The notes under the pieces were generated by a model, which did no database searches, had not been told where the DNA came from, and saw only the letters and a list, made by a program, of their open reading frames with translations. Source: Tetmemena sp. SeJ-2015 (taxonomy: Eukaryota; Ciliophora; Spirotrichea; Sporadotrichida; Oxytrichidae). From it: a stretch of 16,496 nucleotides of DNA. The position numbers and the translations under genes are program-made. Every line of letters begins with the position of its first letter. Position 1 is the first letter of the stretch. The DNA lies in NCBI GenBank assembly GCA_027382625.1, contig JAJKFJ010024269.1, positions 1 to 16,496 of the forward strand, given 5' to 3'. Positions 9,138 through 16,496 of the stretch are shown piece by piece.

Positions 9138-9254
9138 CCTATATAAATGTCATTAAGATGGCAATATTTAAAATGATTCATCTTTTTGAATATGTACGAA
9201 TGAAATTCTTTTGTCATTTGTTATAAAATAGAAAAAAATATATTTTATAGATGA

Positions 9255-9842
9255 GATGACTCATAAAACTTTAGAAGAAAAAGTTTTATAATGATATACT
9301 TCAAAATTACATTCATCAACGTAGATTTACTAATTCAAAAAGAAAATTGTTGGGGGTAGAAGTGCTAAAATACCAAAAAATTACAAAATTTAGGCTTTAA
9401 CAATATTGATGAGGGTGAAAATTTATAATTTCAATTTTATGGAATGACCTTAAAATTATTTAAGATCTATATTTTACACATTAATCTATCGTCTTATGAA
9501 GATACTCGAGTTTATTTACTTGATTTACCCTTTGATTTTATAAATGTGATTTAATTGTTTATACACACTTTTTACAATCTTAACTCGAATATTGCTGTTA
9601 AAATATAATCTGACAAGTTAAGTTTAATAGACGAGTTAACTTAATCTATAATTGGTTATAATCACTGCTTCAAAAATTCACTGCTAAACTTTATAACATT
9701 ATTTAGAGAATTTTACAACCATATGTGCTATTCAAAGAATAATTATTACAAATCAGATTTTAAATAGTAAAGTAATAAAAAAATTTAAGGAATATTAAAA
9801 ATAATCAATTTCCAAAACCAGTGCTTATTGTATTTTTCTTGA
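9255..9842 (+). CDS. 195-codon open frame, unknown protein
   Basis: The longest uninterrupted single frame outside the membrane-protein gene, free of TGA from 9255 to TGA 9840-9842. It reads NVDLLIQKENCWG at about 9321-9356, then NLGFNNIDEGENLQFQFYGM, SYEDTRVYLLDLPFDFI and SDKLSLIDELTQSIIGYNHC. There is no obvious signal peptide or long hydrophobic run. TTTTATAG at 9243-9250 could be an intron acceptor at its left edge, but a TGA sits immediately after it in frame, so the true start is not fixed. No family was recognised; the Leu/Ile/Asp content suggests a folded soluble domain. Confidence 0.55.
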
Positions 9843-10065
9843 ACTTTTGTTCATATTTGGGGATGCGCATTTTCGTCCTCCTCCTCCCGAAAATTTTACA
9901 GAATGACTTACAAAATTATTGCTTGATGCATGATATAACCAGAACGTAGCAGGCTAATTTAAATATATTAGTTATTATTTATTTTATCAAAGTTATTTAG
10001 TTTCAAGTTTCTTTCTTTTAAATTAAAAAATAAACTCATCATCACTATAGGTGAGAATTTAATAA
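9843..10065. other. Short stretch without a supported gene
   Basis: It contains one G+C-rich patch (TTCGTCCTCCTCCTCCCGA, 9872-9890) that fits no convincing frame or fold. The remainder is A+T-rich. Confidence 0.35.
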
Positions 10066-10430
10066 AAAAGAGAATTGTAATTATATTAAAATGGATTAAA
10101 ATAGATTTGAGTAATAATTACATCATTCGATTCAGCATGAAATTTTAAGAAATTTTCATCCTTGCAACTTTTGTGTGAGAGAGCTCTGTACAGAATTATA
10201 AGTGGCGCAAGTTTAGATGAAGATGAATATGGATAAGAAGAAGAATGCGCACATCTCTTGTTTGAGAGGTGCTGCTGAGATGATTAAAGAAGAAACTTAT
10301 ATAATTTTTTGATTCTCTAAACTACAGATCAGGGAATGAATCTGTGATTTCAACTGACACGAAGTTGCAACTTTCCATTTCACCATTATAACCAATCACA
10401 GATTTTAATTTAATTTTCAACTATAATATA
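10066..10430 (+). pseudogene. Diverged second copy of the 4632-4920 segment
   Basis: Aligned by eye with copy 1, it reads ENLIKKR at the start and then, from about 10130, TSFDSA, a TGA (10138-10140), NFKKFSSLQLLCERALYRI and ISGASLDEDEYGQEEECAHL. The TGA sits where copy 1 has TAG (glutamine). The two halves are in different frames and the 26-nt intron of copy 1 is not evident. Around 10265-10340 this copy carries about 80 extra bases relative to copy 1, after which similarity resumes (GTGATTT...GTTGCA). These breaks suggest decay, although an IES or sequence error could explain some. Confidence 0.5.
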
Positions 10431-10579
10431 AAGAAGAAAATTCCTCTTTTAAAATGTTTAAATAATTCATATGAGCTATTTGTGCTAAGTCGCTATATCA
10501 TCTTCTTCTTATAAAAGTTCTTATTTCTTCTTCCTAAACTAAAATTTTAATTTCAATTAAAAAAATAAAAATATTTTGA

Positions 10580-10762
10580 GAGCTTCGTCATATTTTATTA
10601 GATAAATCAATTTAATTCTCTAAATTCAAGAAATTTGGCTATGGCTCTCACATTTTATTATTTGCCTTTAATTTAATAAGACAGCATGCGGAAATTAAAG
10701 ATTCTCAGAGTTTTTCTATACTAAATCTAAGATTTTTAACTATGAAATAAATTAATTCTTGA
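10580..10762 (+). CDS. 60-codon coding segment, unknown protein
   Basis: The frame from after the TGA at 10577-10579 to TGA 10760-10762 reads FKKFGYGSHILLFAFNLIRQ and then HAEIKDSQSFSILNLRFLTM. The middle (10635-10720) is clearly richer in G+C than its flanks. The left third is low-complexity, so the real exon may begin near 10630. No family was recognised. Confidence 0.4.
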
Positions 10763-11336
10763 ATGATTCTATATTTTTTGAAATACTTTGTCATATTTGT
10801 ATTTAAATATAGCCGCATACTCAAAAATATATAAGAGTTGCGCTTTTATAAAAGAGATTTTGTTCAATTTACAAATCTAAAATTAAAAAGAAATATTTAG
10901 CTAATTAATTTTTTTAGATATATTTCTACTATATTTTCTTAGATGGTAAATAAATTATTTTAATTTTGAATTTATATTGTAGCATTTATAATTATTGTAG
11001 GCATTTTAGCGTGGACTACATTTTCTTTACCTAGTTACTAATAAATTAATTAATTTAAAAAGGGTTAGTCAAAATCGAAATATTATATGCATTGATCATA
11101 ATCAAAAATAGATAGTGCTCAATATTCTCTATTTATATATGTTAAGAACAGATTAAAACATATATAAATTGTTGATCTTCTCTAATTTTTTTAATTTAGT
11201 CCTACTTCAAAATCTAAATAAAAAATTGATTTAAAAAGTCTCAAAAAAATCAACAATTTTTCTTTCTCAATATAGGATATTAATATTAAAATAGGATTAT
11301 TAAATATCTTTTATTGATTAATAAAGGGTATCTTGA
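10763..11336. other. A+T-rich stretch, nothing recognised
   Basis: No coding frame, repeat or fold could be supported here; runs of A/T dominate. Confidence 0.4.
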
Positions 11337-12011
11337 ATTATAAGTAGTAAAGTTTTAAAAGATTTTGTGATTGGAAGGCCAAATACAAATGAGGTCTAAA
11401 AAAAAACAAATAAATAAAATTTTATTTAATTAAATACTGAGTTTTAAATTGAATCAAAAGATCTATTTAAAAATGAAATAATTTATCTTAAGCATCTAAT
11501 TTTAATATATTCGGTGCAATAAGAATTCGATTCGAAGATACCTCCTTCTTTTATATTTGAGAAAGTATTCTAAAAATAAAATGATGACAAAGGTGACTAT
11601 TTTTATCAGATAACCTCATATCTTAGAATATGTTAAAAGAACAGACTCTTATTTAAATCGAGTTAACTATCTCAAAAAAGTCCAAATAAAGAAAGGAGAG
11701 AAATCATCACCCAATCTTGATATCGTTTTAATTATTTAAAATTTTAACCAATAGCTGCTATAAACGATTAAAACTTAAAGAAAACAATATATGTGTTCAT
11801 AATTTATCAATTCTATAAAATTAGTGGCTCTCATCAAAAGTGTCAATCAAGTAAGAAGAACGACTCATTTCAAGTCCATCCTCTATCTCAATATAACTTT
11901 GATTTGGATCCTATGTAGTATTGCTAATTTGCTTAGTCAGGCTAAGTTATTGTATCATCATCTTATCTTCTTAGTTGTTGTTGGTGTAGTTATTTTTCTG
12001 TTTTAAATTGA
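11337..12011 (+). CDS. Long coding frame with one internal TGA
   Basis: One register is open from 11337 to TGA 12009-12011 except for a single TGA at 11718-11720. The left part reads SKVLKDFVIGRPNTNEV, then YSVQQEFDSKIPPSFIFEKV, NDDKGDYFYQITSYLRICQK and KSPNKERREIITQS. The right part reads AAINDQNLKKTIYVFIIYQF and NDSFQVHPLSQYNFDLDPMQ, ending in a Cys/Ser-rich tail. A GT-AG segment from 11680 to 11754 (75 nt) contains the TGA and is a multiple of three, so it could be a retained-frame intron, though it would remove a coding-looking stretch. No domain was recognised. Confidence 0.5.
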
Positions 12012-12133
12012 CAAAAGGATTCTTCTACTTATTAAAACTGAGATCATTTGTTGGGAATACAATTTAAAAATAGACGCAATTTAATTTATCTTTAAATAAA
12101 GCTATTCTTTTAATTTTAATTCATTTTAAAATT

Positions 12134-12493
12134 TAAGTTAAAATTAATGAAGTCCTTAAGATATAATGGGGAAATAAAATGAAAGATAGAGATTTTCTGA
12201 TTCAAGCTTTAATCCTAAACTGCATATGAATTTTAGATCACATTTAAAATGAGATTCTTCCAACAGGAGAGAAAAAAAGTTTTAAGTTTTTCAAATTAAA
12301 AAAATCAATTAAGTCTATATTTCTTAAAATTCCGGACATCGACATGAGCTTCGATTAAAAATTAGAGGAAATCTCATATTTTGTAAATTAGAAAATACAA
12401 TATTTTTATTAGCACTATTTAACCCCGTACTTTACTTAAAAATTTAATTATCATCTATTTTAAATAATTAAAATAAAAGACTATGCGATTTGA
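12134..12493 (+). CDS. Coding frame with one internal TGA, unknown protein
   Basis: The register ending at TGA 12491-12493 reads INEVLKIQWGNKMKDRDFLI, meets a TGA at 12227-12229, and continues in the same frame as NEILPTGEKKSFKFFKLKKS and IPDIDMSFDQKLEEISYF. The composition after the TGA (Lys/Phe/Ile/Glu) is consistent with that before it. ATG 12179 could be an internal start. It follows the 11337-12011 frame and precedes the 12567-13326 segments on the same strand, so all may belong to one gene. The TGA is either a mutation, an unrecognised short intron, or a real end. Confidence 0.42.
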
Positions 12494-12566
12494 ATTATGA
12501 AAACTATTCACTATATATTCTGAAGCTTAATTTGATTTAAATTAAGTTATAGATCATGATCGATGA

Positions 12567-13326
12567 TAAAAAGAATACGAGATTAATCAATTACAAATCG
12601 AATCAAATATGGCTCTTTTAAAAATAGATTTTTAGTCATATTCCCTATTTCCCCAGAGAGATAAGATAACTTTTGATCCCTCACAAACTTCACATCTAGA
12701 TATCATCTTTAAGACTTTAACATCATCGCGTTTCAAAAAAGAAATTATTTTAACTGAAGAGTAAAGATGAAATCATTTTTTTTATTTCAGAGTTTTCAAG
12801 TCAGTTAAGATCAGAAATCTTTGAGATTTTTTTAGCTTCTGCTCGCTCCATACTAGATTGCGCTAGTCCTCATCTCATCTATCCTAAAAATGCTTTAATC
12901 TTGAATAAAAAAAAGAAATGCAAATTATTATCGTAGCCATGAGCTGGGAAATGACACATAAGACATATCCACACTAGGTTAGTTGCCTGAAGCAACAGCT
13001 TTAGCTAATCTAGGTCTTCTTTAAAAGAGGAATCATTCGGCTCGACCCAAAGATAATCCTCATTCTCAATTAGTTTTTAATCCACAGAAAATAAAATACC
13101 TAGGCATATGAATAGTCAATTGATTTAATGCTCATTAAAGCTGTTTTCTGAATTAAACTGTTTGAACAATGAGCTAACACATCATGTCATAGATATTAAT
13201 CCATTAAAACAATAACTATCCCGAGCTTTTAGTGAAAGATGCAATAAGTTAATAAATAATAAGTTAATGATCAATGATAAACTCTCCACAATTAATTTAA
13301 TTTCACCTTATCTATAAATTATGTGA
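12567..13326 (+). CDS. Coding region in four registers separated by one-base shifts
   Basis: Four open frames overlap end to end. 12567-12770 reads MALLKIDFQSYSLFPQRDKI and FDPSQTSHLDIIFKTLTSSR. About 12774-12942 reads FSSQLRSEIFEIFLASARSI and LDCASPHLIYPKNALIL. 12905-13111 reads SHELGNDTQDISTLGQLPEA and RNHSARPKDNPHSQLVFN. The last frame, to TGA 13324-13326, reads PRHMNSQLIQCSLKLFSELN and LTHHVIDINPLKQQLSRAFS. The switches fall at or near A6 (12735-12740), A8 (12907-12914) and T5 (13074-13078). GTAAAGATG...TTTCAG (12761-12790) may be a short intron at the first junction. The last frame gives a convincing C-terminus that abuts the convergent minus-strand gene. No family was recognised. Confidence 0.5.
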
Positions 13327-16319
13327 ATCGTCAGCAAAAACAAGAATTATTTAATAAAGAAATTTATCTAGCAGATAATACAATTCTAAGATTATAACTA
13401 TGTATAAATTTTTGAATAGAAGTGATGAGTCTCTTTTGAATTTAAGTTCTGTGAGAAAAGTTGAATTGTGTAAATTAGTGAGCGATTAGTTTAGCATTGG
13501 GTCTAGTTTAAGTGAAGAATTTTTTGTTGTAGAGGTATCTATACTTATTGTATTTGTAGTAGATGTATCTATCCCCATGGTATTACTTGCAGAAGTGTTC
13601 ATACTTTTCCTTCTTCGATTAGTTGCTTTTGTATTTTTAATCTTTAAATCTATTTTCTTTATAGAATTTTGCTTTTAAGATTTCTACTTTTATTCTTTCT
13701 TCTTTGTCTTTTCCTTCTTCAATTGAATTTAGTCTATCTCTTCTTCCTTTTCCTAACTCTTCATAAATTAGTTTATCTTTGATTTAAGTAGCTGGTAGAG
13801 GGTGGTAAACGAACCTTTTATCAGGCTGGCGTAGTTTAAGAATAAAATCAAAACGCACAAGCCTAGCTGCACGAAGCTCATTCTGGTCTTAAGTTCAGTG
13901 CTTAAATCAAAAGCCTCAAAGTGAGGGAGGAATGTGTATCCAAAAGCAAGAAAACCAAGTTCATTAAGTACTACGTTCAATTACTGCTTGCTTTCTTTCA
14001 AGGGCTTGAAATAGAGCAAAATAGTTATCATGAGGAGGGACTGAACCAGAAATATAAATAAGAAGCAAGGTCAGTTAGAAGAAAGGGTATTCTTGGAAAA
14101 GGATAATGCTCAGTGAATATAGTTGCTTGCGCGTAAGGATTAGTGCTAGGTAGAGAGTAGAACCAGATTTTTTAATATCTAATTCTGAGTGGAAGCCTTA
14201 GTCGACTTTTTTAAGGTATTTTGGGGAACGCTATGCTTTCCAAAGAGCATACATTCCATAGAAAGGCACAATTGCAGAGATGAAGGCAAAGGTTATAGAG
14301 TAGATAGTGCTTAAGATTTAAGGCATACTATCGAACTCCATCTAATAGACTTTAATTTTAATTAAGTTTTATAATGAAGATAAATATTTTATCCGAAATT
14401 TTAATCTCTTTTATTAAATTTTAAGTTGCTTGGAATATAAATCCTTTAAGTGGTAGATATTTAACTTCATTAAAACTTCCCTATGTAAATAATTCACTCT
14501 ATGGCAAAATTATTTGACCTTAATATTTTTTAGGAAATTATTTTTTATAATGTCTTTTTATAATTTTTATCCTTGAAAGAAGTAAATGCTATAATAAAAA
14601 TGAATGGAAAGATAAATTACCTTGGCTAGCTATATCTAGCAGCAAATAGAATACTCTAGCAATGATTCAACGTAAAACTGTAAACAGGATTTCATTCCAA
14701 AGTATTACTCAAATTTTCTAGAACAAATTAAGTCGCAGAATCACAGAATTACTTTTGGATTTTCTTGAATCTTTTACATTCAAAAAGAGCTGAAATCTTT
14801 GTTAAAATAGCCAAAGCATATAGTATAGTGGAGATGTAAAACAAAAGCCCCAGATTTAAGAATGCATTTTGCGAGGAATACCCCATAGAGTCGTAGTACT
14901 GGTTCAAAGCTTAGTCTTCGAAATCATTCCCGATTTGAAACACATTTTGGTTGATTGTGTCCATAGGAATAAGGTTGAATGAGGCAATATCATTGATCAT
15001 ACTGAAAAAGTAAGAAAGAATGGCTGGGAAATTTAATGATATCATAGGCAGGTGAGTCAAGTACTGAAAACTCTCTATCATGTCCCACATCTGCTACAGG
15101 CTCGAGCTCCTACAAAAGAATAAATGAAAGCTAATTTCTTACACTAGAAGAGACACAATCATGTTAGATCCGAAGGCAGTTGCCATTGAAAAAGTAGTAG
15201 CACTGTTCCCCATCTAGAGAAGACTTTGAACTAAGAAGATTAATTTTTAAAAAAACTTCATGATAACTCATGATTAAATTAAATAATTTTGAACTGATTC
15301 TGAGAGCTAAGGAGGCACGAGCCCCATCATTGTATAATCTTAAGGAAGCTTAGATTCGAAATCTTCTGAAAATATTGTATTAGCTCTCCAAAATATAACC
15401 TCTAACTTATCCATCTATCAGAATTGCATTAAGAACAAATACAAAACTACATACCTTCTACTCTGAAATTTAATCTATTTACACAATGAAATTCAGACTG
15501 ATGGTCATGAATTTACCCTAAATTGTAAAGTAAATTAAAGTAAAATTTAGGGAATATAAATAATAATCAATTTCAAATCTCAGCACTTATTCAGTACTAG
15601 ATAAGAAACCGTACTATTATCCTATGTAATGATGGCTTTGGTTTTATATTTTGTAGGGATACTTTTAACTTAGTGGGTAACCACTATGATTAAATATTAC
15701 CTACTTACCCTAAATTGAAACTATATCAAATCCTTGCTGAATTCTGCCATAATCTCCTTCGGAAAAGACTTTAACTAAGCTCTTAAAGTTTTCTTTCTGC
15801 TATTTATTTTATGGGCCTTTGATATTTTAGTCAAATACGATGTACACAAGAGCAGTATTTGTCACTTTCTAAATCTTAGCAACTAAGGTTTGTTGAATGG
15901 ATTTTAATTTCTATACTAGATTAAAGAGAGGGATATAAAGGTAAACTTCTATTCAATAATTTTATTTTGCTTCTCAAAATATTTAAGTGAAAACTAAAAA
16001 TCTCTTATTTCGTTTAGTAATTTTAATGTAGGGAATAAATGCACGTTATTGAACTCTACATTTTTTGAAATACAAAAATCCCATGAAAATTTATTTCTCT
16101 ATAGCTCCCTCCCCCTGATTATATCCAGTTACTCCTCCAATAGAAGTGTCTGAATACAAAGCCTGAAGAGATTCTATCTCTTAATTGGCAGTCACTTAAA
16201 GTGAAAATTAGAAAGACCTCAAAATAGAGGGGTAGTCTTTTAAGGAAACTTCTATTTATATTTAGTAGACTCCTTCATCTCCAGTTACCGGATTAAAAGT
16301 AAACTTTATAAAATTATAA
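13303..16319 (-). CDS. 3' part of a large multipass membrane protein of a ciliate-expanded family
   Basis: Minus strand, N-terminus missing, with IESs and introns inside. In order: 16319-16090 gives a cadherin-like beta-strand domain (FTFNPVTGDEGVYQIQIEVS); then an uncertain intron or IES; then ALVYIVFDQNIKGPQNKQQ and GFDIVSIQGKFMTISLNF; then VPPQLSESVQ and SLQQMWDMIESFQYLTHLPM. A membrane region follows: FLNLGLLFYISTILYALAIL, FYVESLLEYSICC, LALILTRKQLYSLSIILFQE, MITILLYFKPLKESKQQ and FVQLGLCVLILFLNYASLI. A basic, Ser/Thr-rich cytoplasmic tail ends near 13303-13440. This order (extracellular beta domains, PPQLS linker, helices, FKPL motif) matches large ciliate surface proteins annotated as transmembrane or cadherin-like; recognition is from memory. 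Frame shifts occur near 14053 (T run) and 14715 (A run). Its function is unknown, probably at the cell surface. Confidence 0.72.
14053..14060 (-). other. One-base frame shift at a T run
   Basis: Upstream of this point the frame reads EYPFFQLTLLLIYI; downstream it reads VQSLLMITILLYFKPL one base later. Shortening the TTT run by one base would make the helix continuous. Confidence 0.6.
14342..14620 (-). other. 279-nt intron (GT-AG), alternatively an IES with a TAGAT repeat
   Basis: The minus-strand donor GTAATT follows GCCAAG, the acceptor is CTATTAG before ATG, and both are phase 0. TAGAT also occurs at both edges, so an IES 15 nt longer would also stay in frame. The intron reading keeps the residue spacing expected for the family and is preferred. 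Confidence 0.5.
14711..14718 (-). other. One-base frame shift at an A run
   Basis: The frame passes from FCDSATQFVLE to QYFGMKSCLQFYVESLLE only if one A is added to the AAAA run; otherwise it meets TGA shortly after 14700. Confidence 0.5.
15110..15142 (-). other. 33-nt GT-AG intron
   Basis: The donor is GTAAGAAATT and the acceptor is TTCTTTTGTAG. Removal rebuilds a Val codon and joins FGSNMIVSLL to SSSLQQMWDM in frame. Confidence 0.6.
15225..15295 (-). other. IES with an 8-bp pointer (AGTTCAAA)
   Basis: AGTTCAAA (minus strand) occurs at 15288-15295 and 15225-15232, flanking 55 A+T-rich bases. Excising one copy plus the interior (63 nt) gives PPQLSESVQSLLQMGNS without a break. Left in, the frame meets TGA. 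A GT-AG reading of the same segment is 64 nt and would shift the frame, so an IES is the better explanation. Confidence 0.7.
15415..15454 (-). other. 40-nt GT-AG intron
   Basis: The donor is GTATGTAG and the acceptor is TTCTGATAG. Removal joins DQISEQK to MDKLEVIFWRAN in phase 0 and skips a TGA. Confidence 0.6.
15513..15717 (-). other. IES with a 13-bp pointer
   Basis: TTACCCTAAATTG (plus strand) occurs at 15513-15525 and 15705-15717. Excising 192 nt (interior plus one copy) joins GRIQQGFDIVSIQGK to FMTISLNFIVQID with the residue spacing expected for this domain family. The uncut frame is also open, so the argument rests on the long exact repeat, the A+T-rich interior and the protein pattern rather than on a stop codon. 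Confidence 0.65.
15516..15552. repeat. Inverted repeat at one end of the 13-bp-pointer IES
   Basis: CCCTAAATT (15516-15524) and AATTTAGGG (15544-15552) are perfect 9-bp inverted arms around 19 bases, overlapping the left pointer copy. Confidence 0.6.
15943..16256. repeat. 11-bp direct repeat flanking 292 bases in the membrane-protein gene
   Basis: AAACTTCTATT occurs at 15943-15953 and 16246-16256. Excising 303 nt would keep the frame (QIEVYLYIPLF), like a pointer pair. However, the DNA between contains a good cadherin-like strand pattern (VSLKDYPSILRSFQF), so the coding sequence probably enters this region and the real gap lies within about 15953-16080. Status is ambiguous. Confidence 0.45.
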
Positions 16320-16496
16320 GCAATTCATTTGGCAATTAATAATCTATAAATATAAATTAAAATAGATATATATAGGTAGGAATTTAATGAAAATTAGGAG
16401 ATTGTTAAATTAAATCAAAAATTAATGATCAATTTACCTTAGTTAAAAATCAGAAATTAAATATATAAATACGACTGATCCAACTTATTCCTATTT
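16320..16496. other. A+T-rich stretch at the right edge
   Basis: No coding frame connects to the membrane-protein gene here. TATAAAG just before the cadherin-like block may be an intron acceptor (minus strand) or an IES edge. The N-terminal part of the gene should lie beyond the window. Confidence 0.4.

Noticed and set aside
9011..9217. 68-codon minus-strand ORF open under the standard code
   Set aside because: The overlapping frame in 8915-9137 with TAA as glutamine is far more protein-like; the ORF is a shadow.
11824..12006. 60-codon hydrophobic plus-strand ORF that looks like a small membrane protein
   Set aside because: It is an out-of-frame shadow of the 11337-12011 register, which has better composition; its hydrophobicity comes from T-rich codons.
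14041..14100. Euplotes-type +1 frameshifting at TAA with TGA as cysteine
   Set aside because: TAA and TAG are read through in frame many times in the same gene, so they are glutamine codons and not frameshift signals.
13303..16319. A code in which TGA is also sense (tryptophan)
   Set aside because: Within the blocks of the membrane-protein gene tryptophan is always TGG and no TGA is needed in the supported frame; TGA appears only in introns, IESs or after frame shifts.
1..16496. Bacterial or phage origin, CRISPR array, rRNA, telomeric C4A4 repeats
   Set aside because: No Shine-Dalgarno-led ORFs, no regularly spaced repeats, no rRNA-like blocks and no telomere tracts were seen.

Overview
The window looks like germline (micronuclear-type) DNA of a ciliate, most likely a spirotrich such as Oxytricha or Stylonychia. 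It is very A+T-rich, and almost nothing is open under the standard code. When TAA and TAG are read as glutamine and TGA as the only stop, many protein-like segments appear, carrying short GT-AG introns. In one gene the reading frame is also broken by A+T-rich segments bounded by 8-bp and 13-bp direct repeats. Removing one repeat copy plus the segment restores a continuous, family-like protein. That is the signature of internal eliminated sequences (IESs) with pointer repeats. No telomeric C4A4 tract, rRNA, CRISPR array or convincing tRNA was seen. The organism assignment is inference from these signs; all reading was by eye.

Layout. 1-117 (-): end of a coding segment that leaves the window. 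836-1442 and 1714-1897 (+): two short spliced models. 2492-2677 and 3332-3688 (+): coding segments. 4322-5409 (+): a cluster of broken coding pieces, including an acidic segment that has a diverged second copy at 10066-10430. 6250-6531 (+): a G+C-rich island that folds into a long rod with two apical hairpins, a 3' hairpin and a T-run, best read as a structured RNA gene of unknown class. 7494-8700 (+): further coding segments. 8915-9137 (-): an isolated coding segment. 9255-9842 (+): a 195-codon open frame. 10580-10762 (+): a short segment. 11337-13326 (+): a series of frames that together look like one or two genes. 13303-16319 (-): 3' part of a large multipass membrane protein gene, convergent with the previous gene.

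Working together: no operon logic applies. The genes are unrelated neighbours in a germline locus and would probably be sorted onto separate small somatic chromosomes after IES removal. Several genes show single-base frame changes, often at A or T runs. Either the assembly carries homopolymer errors or many of these copies are decaying. Most coding segments other than the membrane-protein gene have no recognisable family. Because only TGA ends a frame, chance open frames of about 50 codons are common here, so confidence values are deliberately modest.
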